DNA of 64,000 bases from Candidatus Heimdallarchaeota archaeon (lineage in GTDB: Archaea; Asgardarchaeota; Heimdallarchaeia; Heimdallarchaeales; Kariarchaeaceae): contig JADCLS010000020.1 in assembly GCA_026702845.1 (NCBI GenBank), positions 1 through 64,000 on the forward strand, given 5' to 3'. The position numbers and the translations under genes are program-made. The notes beneath the pieces were generated by a model that worked only from the letters and a program-made list of their open reading frames with translations, made no database searches and was not told the origin of the DNA. Shown here piece after piece: positions 9,538-19,700 of this stretch. Numbering within the stretch: the stretch's first letter is position 1; each line of letters begins with the position of its first letter.

Positions 9538-9660
9538 TTGAGCTAGTTTAAGAAGGTGCCTGAGTTGGAATTCTATTCAACGAGGAAGGTCGCAGCTCAT
9601 TACTGCCGTTCCGAGTCAGCTAGCTCATCTCTTCTAATTCAACTGAGCAATCATGATACT
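9538..9660. ncRNA. Candidate structured RNA or regulatory leader in the pabA-mcm intergenic gap
   Basis: The 393-base gap between pabA and the mutase gene contains a block with clearly higher GC content than its surroundings. It is rich in self-complementarity. CTGAGTTGGAATT near 9560 can pair, with one mismatch, one G-U pair and one bulge, with AATTCAACTGAG near 9637. GAGCTAG at 9539 matches CTAGCTC at 9620. GGAA...GCAG can pair with CTGC...TTCC inside. No open reading frame explains it. The strand and family are unknown; it does not match a tRNA, RNase P or SRP RNA that I could recognise. Confidence 0.33.
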
Positions 9661-9782
9661 TAATATTAGCCTCAATAATGAAGCTATTTTCATGAGTTTT
9701 TTATATTTGGGCTGTGGTAGGAAAATATTGTATATTTTCCATTTGAAGAAATCAATTAATGACTTGAAATGAATAAAGACAT

Positions 9783-9793
9783 AAATTTATACC
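9783..9793 (+). promoter_or_regulatory. TATA-like box of the methylmalonyl-CoA mutase operon
   Basis: AAATTTATACC is centred about 21 bases before the ATG at 9809. That spacing places transcription initiation at or within a few bases of the start codon, as in leaderless archaeal mRNAs. Position and sequence are seen; the function is inferred. Confidence 0.5.
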
Positions 9794-9808
9794 CTATATC
9801 GTAGACCT

Positions 9809-10219
9809 ATGTCTACAACTGGTAAGATCAGAGTGGTTATGGCTAAAGTTGGATTGGATGGTCATGATCGAGGGGTAAAAGTAGTGGCTCGGGCATTACG
9901 AGATGCTGGTATGGAGGTCATCTATACTGGATTACATCAAACTCCCCAAGATATAGTAAGAATTGCCATGCAGGAAGATGCACAAGCTATTGGGATATCC
10001 ATACTATCTGGTGCACATAATTATCTGATACGTAAAGTACTTGAAGTATTAAAGGAACAAAACATGGATGATGTGAAGGTATTTGCGGGGGGGATCATCC
10101 CTGATAATGATGCCAAAGGATTGATTGAAGATGGGGTCATCGGTGTGTTTGGTCCTGGCACACCCTTAGATGACATAGCACAATTCATTAGAGAACACGT
10201 GAGGAATAAAAATGAGTAA
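9809..10219 (+). CDS. mcmA2: Methylmalonyl-CoA mutase, cobalamin-binding subunit
   Basis: This 136-residue protein is the adenosylcobalamin-binding Rossmann domain, encoded separately as is usual in archaea. The D-G-H-D-R-G motif (the DxHxxG histidine that ligates cobalt) is at residues about 18-23. It is followed by the Ser of G-I-S-I-L-S-G-A-H and the GG of F-A-G-G-I-I-P. Its 3' end overlaps the large-subunit start by 8 bases, so the two are translationally coupled. It interconverts methylmalonyl-CoA and succinyl-CoA together with the next gene product. Confidence 0.96.
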   Translation: MSTTGKIRVVMAKVGLDGHDRGVKVVARALRDAGMEVIYTGLHQTPQDIVRIAMQEDAQAIGISILSGAHNYLIRKVLEVLKEQNMDDVKVFAGGIIPDNDAKGLIEDGVIGVFGPGTPLDDIAQFIREHVRNKNE

Positions 10220-11768
10220 AAAGACTCTATCCAATATTGAAGTACCAGAGCATAAGGAGAAGTATGAGAAGGATCTGCCTCCTCCAGGCGATTTTCCATT
10301 TATACGTGGTGTTTACCCGACTATGTACAGAGGTAGACACTGGACCATGCGTCAATATTCTGGTTTCTCAACCGCCAAGGAAACTAATGAGCGATTTCAT
10401 TTACTACTTAATAAAGGTCAGACTGGTCTATCTGTTGCATTTGATTTACCAACACAGATGGGTTATGATTCTGATGATCCCATGGCACAGGGTGAGGTGG
10501 GAAAAGTAGGAGTTGCAATTGATACTGTTGAGGATATGAAAACATTATTTGATGGTATTGATCTATCCAAAGTGTCTACCAGTATGACGATTAATGCTCC
10601 ATCTATGATCCTATTGGCGATGTATGCAGTTGTGGCTGAGGAGACGGGAACAGATCCTCATACAATACGAGGAACCATACAAAATGATATTCTTAAGGAA
10701 TACATTGCCAGGGGGACGTATATCTACCCACCCAAGGAATCTATGCGGCTAATCACAAATATCTTCGAGTATTGTTCCAAGGAGTATCCCAAATTCAATA
10801 CAATATCCATCTCAGGCTATCATATCAGAGAAGCTGGTTCCACTGCTGTTCAGGAACTAGCATTTACCCTTGCTAATGCTCGAGAATATGTCCGAGCTGC
10901 TTTGAAGGTAGGATTGGATATAGATACATTTGCACAACGTTTATCCTTTTTCTTCAATGCTCATAATGATTTCTTCGAGGAGATTGCCAAATTCCGGGCT
11001 GCAAGACGAATGTGGGCCACGATGATGTCGGAGGAGTTTGGTGCCAAGGATAATAAATCAATGATGTTACGTTTTCATACCCAAACAGCCGGTTCTTCCT
11101 TAACTGCACAGCAACCTGAAAATAATATCATCCGGGTAACCTTGCAGGCTTTATCTGCTGTTCTTGGAGGTACGCAATCACTACATACAAATTCAAAAGA
11201 TGAGGCCCTTGCACTCCCGACTGATCAATCCGTGACCACAGCACTTAGAACTCAGCAGATCATTGCACATGAGAGTGGGGTTGCCAATACTGCAGATCCA
11301 CTTGGAGGGTCATACTTTGTAGAATGGCTGACAGATGAGCTGGAGAAACAAGCTTGGTCTCTCATTAGGGAGGTGGAAGATATTGGTGTTCTTGAGGCAA
11401 TAAGTAATGGTGTAATTCAGACAAAAATTCATGATTCTGCATATGAGCATGAAAAAATGTTGGATTCCAAGAAACGAATTATTGTTGGAGTTAATGAATT
11501 CATCCAAGATGAGACAGAAATCCCTGAGCTTCTTCGGGTTCCCGATTCTGTTTCACAGGATCAAGTTTCAAGGTTGCAATCTGTCAAGCAAAACAGGGAT
11601 CACGATAAAGTTCAAAAAACTCTGGAAGCGCTACATGAGGCAGCAACATCCGATACTAATATATTCCCATATGTTATAGAAGCGGTAAAAGCCCGGGCAT
11701 CAATAGGTGAGATCAGTAATACTCTTCGAGATGTATTTGGGGTTTATCGACCTTCGTTTACAATCTAA
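10212..11768 (+). CDS. mcmA1: Methylmalonyl-CoA mutase, catalytic subunit
   Basis: This 518-residue TIM-barrel subunit matches the catalytic half of methylmalonyl-CoA mutase. The Tyr of W-T-M-R-Q-Y (Tyr89 in the Propionibacterium enzyme) and the Arg ten residues after the Gln of T-I-Q-N-D (Arg207) are both present. In isobutyryl-CoA and 2-hydroxyisobutyryl-CoA mutases these positions are replaced, so methylmalonyl-CoA is the likely substrate. Other signatures include [16 protein letters not shown] and Q-S-L-H-T-N-S. It belongs with the epimerase at 13373 and the biotin ligase at 12500 in a propionyl/methylmalonyl-CoA route. No carboxylase gene is in the window. Confidence 0.96.
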   Translation: MSKKTLSNIEVPEHKEKYEKDLPPPGDFPFIRGVYPTMYRGRHWTMRQYSGFSTAKETNERFHLLLNKGQTGLSVAFDLPTQMGYDSDDPMAQGEVGKVGVAIDTVEDMKTLFDGIDLSKVSTSMTINAPSMILLAMYAVVAEETGTDPHTIRGTIQNDILKEYIARGTYIYPPKESMRLITNIFEYCSKEYPKFNTISISGYHIREAGSTAVQELAFTLANAREYVRAALKVGLDIDTFAQRLSFFFNAHNDFFEEIAKFRAARRMWATMMSEEFGAKDNKSMMLRFHTQTAGSSLTAQQPENNIIRVTLQALSAVLGGTQSLHTNSKDEALALPTDQSVTTALRTQQIIAHESGVANTADPLGGSYFVEWLTDELEKQAWSLIREVEDIGVLEAISNGVIQTKIHDSAYEHEKMLDSKKRIIVGVNEFIQDETEIPELLRVPDSVSQDQVSRLQSVKQNRDHDKVQKTLEALHEAATSDTNIFPYVIEAVKARASIGEISNTLRDVFGVYRPSFTI

Positions 11769-11825
11769 AGTAATTTTCTTGTGTGAAATACAGCATTTTA
11801 TAAGTATAGGCTTAAGCCATAATTC

Positions 11826-12503
11826 GTGGATCAGAACGATATCACTGTTATTATCCCCACCTTGAATGAAGAGGAGAATATAGGTCTACTCTGTAAGCGT
11901 ATTCATGAATGTATACCTAATGCAAAAATTCTGGTTGTAGATGATGGTTCCACAGATAGAACCCAAGAAATTGTAAACTCATTGGAGCATGTAGATCTGT
12001 TAGATCGATCTAAAGAACCAATTCACGGTCTTTCTATCTCCATCAGAGACGGTATTTTAAACTGCACTACAGAAACATTCATGGTTATTGATGGAGATCT
12101 CCAGCATCCCCCAGAATCTCTTTGTGATGCAGTTGAGTGCTTCAAAAAAGGAGGAGAAATGGTAATAGGATATCGTATCAAGGTTGAGGATTGGCCATTT
12201 TTCAGGAAGATGATTTCATGGGGTGCACAACTTCTCGGTCATATTGCATTGTTTGTTAGACGCAAACAACGACCAAAAGACCTTATGTCTGGATTTTTTG
12301 GTGCTAGAGTTGAGGTTGTGAAACCCTATCTAGAGGATGATGCTATTCAATTAAAGGGATACAAAATGCTTTTTGATTTACTTAAGGTGATTCCACGATC
12401 CGTGCAGATCGAGCAGTTCGGATATATATTTAAAAATCGCGAGTACGGAACTTCTAAAATCGGTACTAGTACAATGTGGGAATACTTCAAATCCCTGTTT
12501 TAA
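11826..12503 (+). CDS. GT2 glycosyltransferase, dolichyl-phosphate sugar synthase type
   Basis: This 225-residue GT-A fold protein starts with GTG. It has the I-I-P-T-L-N-E-E-E-N-I opening, the V-V-D-D-G-S-T-D nucleotide loop, and I-D-G-D-L-Q-H-P-P-E, the DxD-like metal site typical of DPM1/DPG synthases. It has no C-terminal membrane helices, so it resembles soluble DPM1. The likely reaction is transfer of a sugar from a nucleotide donor to a polyprenyl phosphate for glycoprotein or glycolipid synthesis. A TATA-like TTTATAAG lies about 25 bases upstream. The last 4 bases overlap the convergent biotin ligase gene. Confidence 0.88.
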   Translation: MDQNDITVIIPTLNEEENIGLLCKRIHECIPNAKILVVDDGSTDRTQEIVNSLEHVDLLDRSKEPIHGLSISIRDGILNCTTETFMVIDGDLQHPPESLCDAVECFKKGGEMVIGYRIKVEDWPFFRKMISWGAQLLGHIALFVRRKQRPKDLMSGFFGARVEVVKPYLEDDAIQLKGYKMLFDLLKVIPRSVQIEQFGYIFKNREYGTSKIGTSTMWEYFKSLF

Positions 12504-13084
12504 TCCACTATTCCTAGATGTTGAACTGTGTCAATTATTTTTGTGGCAACCTCAGCTGCAATTTTGATCAGATTAGGTGATTCTACATGATCTGCTATTC
12601 TGGTTGCTATATTAGCAATGGAATCAGGTAAGGCATTAGTAACATTTATCCCAACTCCAATGATAATATGAGACATCTGATCTTTTGTCATTTGTGTTTC
12701 TACCAGAATTCCTGATAGCTTCTTTCCCTCAAGAAGTATATCATTGGGTTCTTTTATATGGCAAGGTACATAATTGATCAATACCTCATGTACAGCCTCA
12801 ACCACAGGAGTGGATAATTCCATGATGGGTTTTGGATCCTTAATCCCTATAGATAACCAGATTCCTCCTTCTGGTGATTCCCATACACTACCTTTTCTGC
12901 CTCTCCCTTGTTCTTGTACTTTGGACAATACAACTACTTGCTTTGCTTGTAATGTGAATAATCTGCTGACGTAATCATTGGTTGATGATGTTATGGGAAT
13001 CGATCTTATCTCCCATTTGATGGGATCTAATCCTTTTTCATCAAGCATGTGATGAAGCTCTTGGATGAAAGTAAGGTACAACAT
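12500..13084 (-). CDS. birA: Biotin-protein ligase
   Basis: This 194-residue catalytic-domain ligase joins biotin to a lysine of biotin carboxyl carrier proteins through biotinyl-AMP. Visible motifs are the S-S-T-N-D entry, Q-G-R-G-R-K-G-S-V-W for biotinyl-AMP binding, K-E-P-N-D-I-L and K-L-S-G-I-L-V-E, and the I-I-G-V-G-I-N-V strand. It lacks the N-terminal DNA-binding domain of E. coli BirA and most of the C-terminal SH3-like cap, giving a minimal form. It sits downstream of the epimerase and a 40-residue acidic protein on the same strand. That suggests service to a biotin-dependent propionyl-CoA carboxylase or methylmalonyl-CoA decarboxylase encoded elsewhere. Confidence 0.92.
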   Translation of the reverse strand: MLYLTFIQELHHMLDEKGLDPIKWEIRSIPITSSTNDYVSRLFTLQAKQVVVLSKVQEQGRGRKGSVWESPEGGIWLSIGIKDPKPIMELSTPVVEAVHEVLINYVPCHIKEPNDILLEGKKLSGILVETQMTKDQMSHIIIGVGINVTNALPDSIANIATRIADHVESPNLIKIAAEVATKIIDTVQHLGIVD

Positions 13085-13148
13085 ACTTTATCACCAGAAT
13101 TAAAATTCAAATGCATTATTATTAGAAAACATAATTATGATAGAAAAT

Positions 13149-13271
13149 TTATTCCTCATCCGATTTTTTCAGCTTTGGTACTTCTGTTGATTTAGGCGTG
13201 ACATAGGCTTTTTCTGCATCTTCATTGATTTTCTTCAATTCATCTTCTGATAATTCCTCTTTATCTGACAT
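13149..13271 (-). CDS. Small acidic 40-residue protein between epimerase and biotin ligase
   Basis: An ATG-to-TAA frame of 40 codons starts with M-S-D-K-E-E-L-S-E-D-E. It is strongly charged, with an acidic N-terminal half, a central A-Y-V-T-P-K stretch and a K-L-K-K-S-D-E-E end. It is collinear with mce (101 bases upstream) and birA (64 bases downstream). A GGAGGTGG-like run lies close upstream of its ATG (bases 13290-13297 on the other strand). Very small accessory subunits are known in methylmalonyl-CoA decarboxylases and in haloarchaeal propionyl-CoA carboxylase (PccX). I can only suggest such a role from context. Confidence 0.55.
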   Translation of the reverse strand: MSDKEELSEDELKKINEDAEKAYVTPKSTEVPKLKKSDEE

Positions 13272-13372
13272 ATCTATATTATTCTAGTCCACCTCCTTTA
13301 TAATTTTTTCTCGTTCATCAACTTCTCACGAATAGTTTTTACAAAGATTTTATTACACATTTAATTGATATT

Positions 13373-13771
13373 TTATTTTGTTTCCTCGAGTTCAATTAAC
13401 ACCCCGTAGGTATCTTTTGGATGGAAGAATATTACTCGACAACCTTTAGCACCAATAAATGGGTCTCCAAGCGTTCGAATGCCCTTTATTTTCATCTCTT
13501 GTATCAGACTATCAAAATTCCTAGATTCAATGCAGATATGATGAATTCCTCCTGTTTTATTGCTAAGAAATTTACTTATTGGAGAATCCTCATTTGTAGG
13601 TTCGAGAAGCTCAATACTGGTATCTCCTATGGGAATGAATGATACATTAACTTTCTGAGATTCAACTATATGCGGTTCATGGCTTTTATTTCCTGTAATT
13701 AGTTCAAAAAACTCCCGAGCGGGTTGGATATCATTCACTGCAATAGCGATATGAGCTATTTTATTCTTCAT
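13373..13771 (-). CDS. mce: Methylmalonyl-CoA epimerase
   Basis: This 132-residue protein of the vicinal-oxygen-chelate fold interconverts the (R) and (S) forms of methylmalonyl-CoA. The metal-binding residues are visible: the His of I-A-H-I-A-I-A-V at the start, G-G-I-H-H-I-C-I-E in the middle and the glutamate of V-L-I-E-L-E-E at the end. Length matches the family (about 130-150). It begins a minus-strand group with the 40-residue protein and biotin ligase. It complements the mutase pair on the opposite strand, forming a local methylmalonyl-CoA module. Confidence 0.94.
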   Translation of the reverse strand: MKNKIAHIAIAVNDIQPAREFFELITGNKSHEPHIVESQKVNVSFIPIGDTSIELLEPTNEDSPISKFLSNKTGGIHHICIESRNFDSLIQEMKIKGIRTLGDPFIGAKGCRVIFFHPKDTYGVLIELEETK

Positions 13772-13888
13772 AATTCAGCTTATAATTGAATATTTATACA
13801 CATTGTGGTTAATTATCAGATTCAAATTTTATTCAATATGATTCATATTAAAGAAAACGATAACGAAATATTATTCTTATGGATAAGA

Positions 13889-14275
13889 TTACTGAAGTTC
13901 TAATGTTCCAATCTCATCTAAGAGATCACGTAGCATCTTGAGAATATTTTTCTCATCCTCTGATAAATTATCATCTTCTAGAGCTTTCTTCTCAGCAATG
14001 CTGAAGAGTTTCTTTTCGTACTCCTTCATCTGCTTATACTCATTCTCATCAATCATTGAATCCTCGACGACTTCTTCAAGTAATTCGTAATACTGTTCCA
14101 GTGCTTCAGCAATGGTATTGAGTAATTCCTTCTCATCATCAGTGATCTTACCATCAGATCCAGCAAGCTTTTTGAGGTCAAACATTATTGTTTGTAACTC
14201 TCCAATAGATTCATCTACTTTTTCAACATAGGCCTTAGACAGAAATTTTGCCATACTTCTCAAATATCCATACAA
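13889..14275 (-). CDS. Acidic helical protein with three D/E-rich loops
   Basis: This 128-residue protein is helical and acidic. Three loops recur at roughly 40-residue spacing, each followed by a helix: G-S-D-G-K-I-T-D-D-E-K, E-D-S-M-I-D-E-N-E-Y and E-D-D-N-L-S-E-D-E-K. The pattern resembles EF-hand or TerB-type metal-binding turns (D-x-D/N-G-x-I-x-x-x-E). No membrane segment is present. An internal ATG at residue 8 could be the true start. Function unknown; calcium binding is a guess from the pattern. Confidence 0.65.
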   Translation of the reverse strand: MYGYLRSMAKFLSKAYVEKVDESIGELQTIMFDLKKLAGSDGKITDDEKELLNTIAEALEQYYELLEEVVEDSMIDENEYKQMKEYEKKLFSIAEKKALEDDNLSEDEKNILKMLRDLLDEIGTLELQ

Positions 14276-14363
14276 ATTATTTATAGATTATGTAAGTTGT
14301 AGGTACATCTCAAAATAAAAATGATATTATTCTCATAAATCACAAAAATCCATTGAAATGAGA

Positions 14364-16679
14364 TTATCGCCCTTTACCACTACCAATTCGTAGAGATACT
14401 AGTTTGAGATATGCTTGCTGAAGTTGTGTACTCACTTGAATGCAATTTTGTATACCTAATTCTTCCAGTAGAATAGTATCAATACTTAATCGAATTCCAG
14501 AATCATCTGTCTGGTTCAGTAGTGCTAAATGTAATTTATTAAATAATGATGCTAGTCTATTCACTACTGTATTTTCCAAATAATGTACATCAAGTATCAA
14601 AAATCTCTCAAGTTCCCATTGCAATGTCTGAAGTACTCCTCCTCCCTCTGATCTTCCTAATAGTTCCGCAATAATGCCTATGAAATTTGAATTCAAGATT
14701 GCACATAATGCTTGATGTTGGTTTTTAGAGAATCCATCTATCTCTATGCCATAAAATGCATCCGAAGCCTGAAGTTCATCATCATTTACGATAGCTTTGA
14801 AACGAGAGAAGTGAAATCTTGGGATTATGATTGAAGCTGGTTGTTTTAAAGGTAGACTGTACCAAGGTCTAGTATTGTTCCAATGTAGAGAAGGCCTAGT
14901 ATGTGGTGGGTTGTGATTATTGAACTTAGAATCAGTTTCTGCAAAATTGATATAGGTTTTGTCTTTTGCATTTAAATTTCCCTGAAGTGGTATTACGTAC
15001 AATTTTTTCACTTTCTCTCGATCAGAGCTGATTAAACCTGGTATTTCCTTTGGACTTTTGATAGAATCAACCAGATGGCTAGATGGAAGTCCGAATTGCT
15101 GGATAATTTTCATACTAGGATAGAAAAATTTGGTGAAACCAGTTTTCAATGCGTAAATCACCTTTAAACCTTTGATCTCGTGTAACTTAATTAGTTTGTT
15201 AGAACCTTTGGTTTGTTCAAGTATCTCTTGGATTATCTGGGGAGTTTTGAACATTATATTTCCAATCTTATTTCCTAGAAATAATGTATTGTGTGATTCT
15301 TCTTCAATAAGTACATCAAATCCCTCACTCGTATAGAGCAAGCTTTGGTTCTTGAGGCGAATGCTATACCTTTTCGAATGATAATCACCTGGGCTATCCA
15401 GGTAATTTCTGGCAAGATTTGGATCTGTAAGTATAAAGTTATCAGTTGTGAGTGTGAGGAATCTCGTTATTCCAGATAAACCTTTGTTAATAGATACTAT
15501 ACTTGTATTAACCTGTGCTGAGAAACTTCTCTTGTACAGGTTGTTGATGCAGTCAGTCAACGAATAGCTTCCTAGAATATATTTCTGTAATTTGAAACCA
15601 GTTGTCATATTCATCCACGAATCTGATGTTATGAATGTGAGTGTTCCTTTTGGCTTTAATTGAACCAATGCCAAATAAATGAAATACACGTAATAATCCT
15701 GCTTGTTATCATGTTCATAACCATCTACTAACTGTTCTAATCTGCTTCTGATTATTTTCTTGTAAGAATCTCTTTGTAGTGAATTGACATTGTCTCCAGG
15801 TGGTGATATATTCTCTGCCCGTATATAAGGTGGATTTCCAATAATAATATTAAAACCAAATTCTGATAATTGATGTTGCAGAAAGTCAACGAGATACAAA
15901 TTGATTTTATTATGATTCCTTATGGATAGTATAGCATCTGGATCATCACTATCCATAATCCAGAATAATAATCGAAATTTCGTCGTCTCAAGAGCCCATG
16001 ACTTGATATCCATCGCATGTAGGATCGAAAACATTATTTTGTTCTTTATGTCTATATTTGTTAATTCTGATATCATCTGAAGTAATTCATGTAATAAGAT
16101 AGCCATCTGAATCAAGAACACACCACTCCCACAGGCAGGATCCAAGATCTTAAGATTACATATTAATGAAGTTAATTTTTCATTCTCTTTAGCTGAGAGC
16201 AGATTAATCCCTTGAAATATCAATGCTTGTAGTTTATCAGATGCAAATTCATGCTGTTGGCAATATCTATACAGTCCCAATTGACACATAAATCTCACCT
16301 CTACTGTGGATGTGTAATAAATACCGGCTTCTCCTCGTTCTTCTTTGGTTATAATATACTCATTGATTATCTGTAATATACCTGGGTTAATGGTAGATCC
16401 TTTCATATGAGTCTCTGATAGGCTAAATTCAAATTTATCCGAAATTATGTCGTCAAATTCAGGAAGTGTCTGAATTGTTAGGAGCTCAACCACATCTGCA
16501 TGATTCACTTTGCTCGATTCAATGAACCTCTTATAGATCGATTGTAATAGCTGATTTTTAACATTCGAGTCAGTTTCAGCTTTCTCCAGCTTTATTATGG
16601 ATTTATTGAACAGTATCATAAATGATCTGTTCAAATCGGCCTGTTTCTTATAATTCTCCTTTAACTTGGCCATATCCAT
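14364..16679 (-). CDS. Eco57I-type adenine-specific DNA methyltransferase, apparently solitary
   Basis: This 771-residue protein carries N6-adenine methyltransferase motifs. D-P-A-C-G-S-G-V-F (motif I, SAM binding) is near residue 180, and G-N-P-P-Y-I-R (motif IV, catalytic) is near residue 280. It has the G-I-Y-Y-T-S lead-in seen in Eco57I/PglX-type enzymes. The C-terminal part (about 430-771) resembles a TaqI-like target-recognition region. I see no nuclease motif in the first 130 residues and no restriction or BREX partner beside it. It therefore looks like an orphan methylase, or the modification half of a dispersed system. Confidence 0.85.
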   Translation of the reverse strand: MDMAKLKENYKKQADLNRSFMILFNKSIIKLEKAETDSNVKNQLLQSIYKRFIESSKVNHADVVELLTIQTLPEFDDIISDKFEFSLSETHMKGSTINPGILQIINEYIITKEERGEAGIYYTSTVEVRFMCQLGLYRYCQQHEFASDKLQALIFQGINLLSAKENEKLTSLICNLKILDPACGSGVFLIQMAILLHELLQMISELTNIDIKNKIMFSILHAMDIKSWALETTKFRLLFWIMDSDDPDAILSIRNHNKINLYLVDFLQHQLSEFGFNIIIGNPPYIRAENISPPGDNVNSLQRDSYKKIIRSRLEQLVDGYEHDNKQDYYVYFIYLALVQLKPKGTLTFITSDSWMNMTTGFKLQKYILGSYSLTDCINNLYKRSFSAQVNTSIVSINKGLSGITRFLTLTTDNFILTDPNLARNYLDSPGDYHSKRYSIRLKNQSLLYTSEGFDVLIEEESHNTLFLGNKIGNIMFKTPQIIQEILEQTKGSNKLIKLHEIKGLKVIYALKTGFTKFFYPSMKIIQQFGLPSSHLVDSIKSPKEIPGLISSDREKVKKLYVIPLQGNLNAKDKTYINFAETDSKFNNHNPPHTRPSLHWNNTRPWYSLPLKQPASIIIPRFHFSRFKAIVNDDELQASDAFYGIEIDGFSKNQHQALCAILNSNFIGIIAELLGRSEGGGVLQTLQWELERFLILDVHYLENTVVNRLASLFNKLHLALLNQTDDSGIRLSIDTILLEELGIQNCIQVSTQLQQAYLKLVSLRIGSGKGR

Positions 16680-16763
16680 AGCAGTTCAACTTCCATGATG
16701 TGTACTATTTTATTTGCTTAGTGTAAAATTGTCAGTTGATTCTGTAGTTAATTAGCGATTCTT

Positions 16764-19700
16764 CTATATCCTCTTTGATCCCTCAAAAATTGGTAATGAA
16801 ACTATGTGATCCTCCTGATTTCTGATTATCTGCTGGATATGTACATCAACTAATCTCAAAAATGAAGGTGGGATGGCTCTTCCATCCGTCTCAAAACTGA
16901 GAAAGGGGAAATTATTCTCCAGGCTAAGTGGTTTGAGAATAGCCTCAGATATTCTAAATGGTAAACAGCTGAATGGACCAAGGACTAGAATTCCCTGATA
17001 ATCCTCAGACATCGCCTCAACAGCCTTACCTACTGTTAGGATGGTCTCTCCCATAATGGATGGATCAATATGCTCATTAGCGTAGTTGATCACTTGACCC
17101 AGCTTATTTGGTTCGGCAATAAGTAACCCTGTTTCCTCGAATTTCTCTCTGTAGTCTCTTTCAATTTTCTCTATTAATTTGGCATAGGCCCAGGATGCCA
17201 TATATTTCCTTCCAGATGGTTGTCTGATAGATCTCATAGCCTTGAATAACCCTTTCTTGGTATGAGGAGTGGCATTAATCTCTTTGGAGTATATTATCAT
17301 ATCGTCATAGGAGCCATAAATCAACAACTCTGATAAATCCACAGGCTTAAGAATGATACCTTTTTCAGCATATCTCTCCGGTAGACCTTTGAAGAAGAAT
17401 TCATCAAAGCGAACAAAGAAATCCCCAGAAATAACAATCTTCGGATGTAATTTGGGATCAGAATGTACTTCAATCTGGGTGAGTTTATCAATAAAAGTTG
17501 GTAGATACTCATTGAAGGAATCCCTAGTTTCAGCATGATTTAACAGTTCTTGCCAATATGTATCGAGTTGTGAGATTGCATTCTTTCCTCCTACCGTTTT
17601 CAATACATAAAAGATCTCAGTGATAATATCTCCAATAATGAACCCTATCGGTAGAGTTCTGAAAATCCCTATCTTACTCAAATTATAGACATTATTCATT
17701 TCGAGGTGTGGTTCAAAGAGAAAAATATCTGTGAGCTTATGATCCATGATGAACTTTCTGAGCACACCGGAATAAGACGCCACTACACACGGTTCTCCGC
17801 CAGCTATCATATATACTCCGATAATCTCACCAGGTTTTTTCTGCTCATAGATCTCAAGCATCTGTCCAATGAATATTGGTAGTGGTAGACATTCATTACC
17901 AGAAGTGTATTGTAATCCTCTATTCAGTTGTTCTGTGGATAGAGAGAGTGGATGTCCTGCAGTCAACCCCATCCATCGGAATGCATAGTAGAATATCTCA
18001 TTGTGATACTTAGTAAATACTGGAAAATGATATGTAATTCTCTTATCATTGATCTCTAGTAATTCATTGGAAGATGTTTTTACCTTGAAATCCCCATCTT
18101 TTTCAATAATCTCACTAAGAATAAAATCATCACCTGTATCAGAGGTATGTTTTCTTTGATAATTGGCTATTATCTCTAAAAATGCCTCAATTCGTGTTTG
18201 AGTACCTGCATCGGCTGAATGACTATCGATATCAAGTTTGAGATAGGGTTTGTCATGCATGGCTCTTCTGAAGAATTCTAGATTGAAATTATCTATATTA
18301 CATCCGAAATTTGATACAAAAAGGCCAAAGACGTTATCATATTTTTGAGTGTATTTTACTGCATCTAGAATAAGATTGGAGAAATACCAGGATGTCTCGG
18401 TGGATTCCTGTTTACCAAGGCAATCAAATGGGATGGTTATGATTCCCTTGCTTGCAAGTTTTCTACCCAATGACTGGCTTGTTTCATTGGGGAAAGCATT
18501 ATAACTTCGTCCCATGAGCACAATAGCTGTTTTGTTTGTAGAAATTGCTTCCTCAAGTGCTTCTTTTCCAAGTTGTTGTAATTGTTTCTCAACTAAGATT
18601 TGTTTGTTTATAGCCCTTGCATATGCCGTTTTAACTTCCCTCTCATCCATTTCCAAATCCTCTACAGCCATTTTAATTAGCTGTTTACAGTTCTCATATC
18701 CATGTTGAAAATCAAGACTAGGTGATAGTATTTTCGTCTCCTCAAATGCTTTCTTTAGTACAAATGGCGATGCCTGAGTTATAGGACAGATGTAACTCTT
18801 CCTATCAAGTGAAAATGGCATTTTTATGATATGTGGGAAAAAAATATAATCCACATGCTTTTTCTCAATAAGATCAAGAACTGCACCATGGGCAATCTGT
18901 GTTGGGAAACAGAATGGTGCATTGATATACAATTCCCCTCGTTCATCAATATCCGACAACACGGTCCTAAAACCTAACTCCTTGAGAAATGTCTGGTAAA
19001 GAGGGAAGAGAAAATGAGTGGTCAGTGCACGAGGTATACCAATAATGGTTTTACTATTAGAAGGATTTTCCACACCCAACATTATGGCATTACGTTCTGA
19101 GACGTAATCTCTGGCTTCATCTGTACTTTTGGTCCGAGACCAACTCGATTCATATTTAGAGCAAGCTCCTCCAAAAGGAAATTTTCTATCATTGACTTGA
19201 TACCTATTAATCGTACAGTAATTATTGCATGCTCTGCAAGTGAAATTACCAAGGTATTTCATCTCATTGTGAAGCAATACAGAAGTCTCCATTGTTTCCA
19301 TTTCTAGAAGACCTAATTCTTCCTTCTCTAGGGCCATCAAGGCAACCCCGTAGGCTCCCATGAGTTCAGGATTTGGAGGCACAATAATGTGTTTATTAGT
19401 GGCAAGAGCAAATGCATAGGCTATAGAGCTATTTTTAGCCACTCCTCCCTGCATAAACACTTTTTTACCTACTTTTCTTGGTCCTTTTACCTTGGTGAGG
19501 TAATTATTCACAATAGAGCTGACAAGACCTCCAATGATATCTTTCTTTCCGTATCCCTCCTGTAATGCAGTTCTAATATCTGAGTTGATAAATGCAGCAC
19601 ATTCTGCCTTGAATTGTACAGGGGTCTCAGCTTGCATAGCTATATCTGATATTTCACGCACCGAAATACCAAGGTCGCCTGATGCACTTTCTTCAAGAAA

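Noticed and set aside
9541..9660. tRNA, SRP or RNase P RNA in the GC-rich block
   Set aside because: CTGAGTTGG resembles a D-arm, and GGAAGG followed by GCAGC resembles an SRP domain IV loop. However, no acceptor stem, T-arm or complete flanking helix of any of these families can be drawn.
9416..9808. Cobalamin riboswitch upstream of the mutase genes
   Set aside because: The conserved B12-box bases are not present. The TATA box lies only about 20 bases before the start codon, leaving no room for a transcribed leader on the plus strand.
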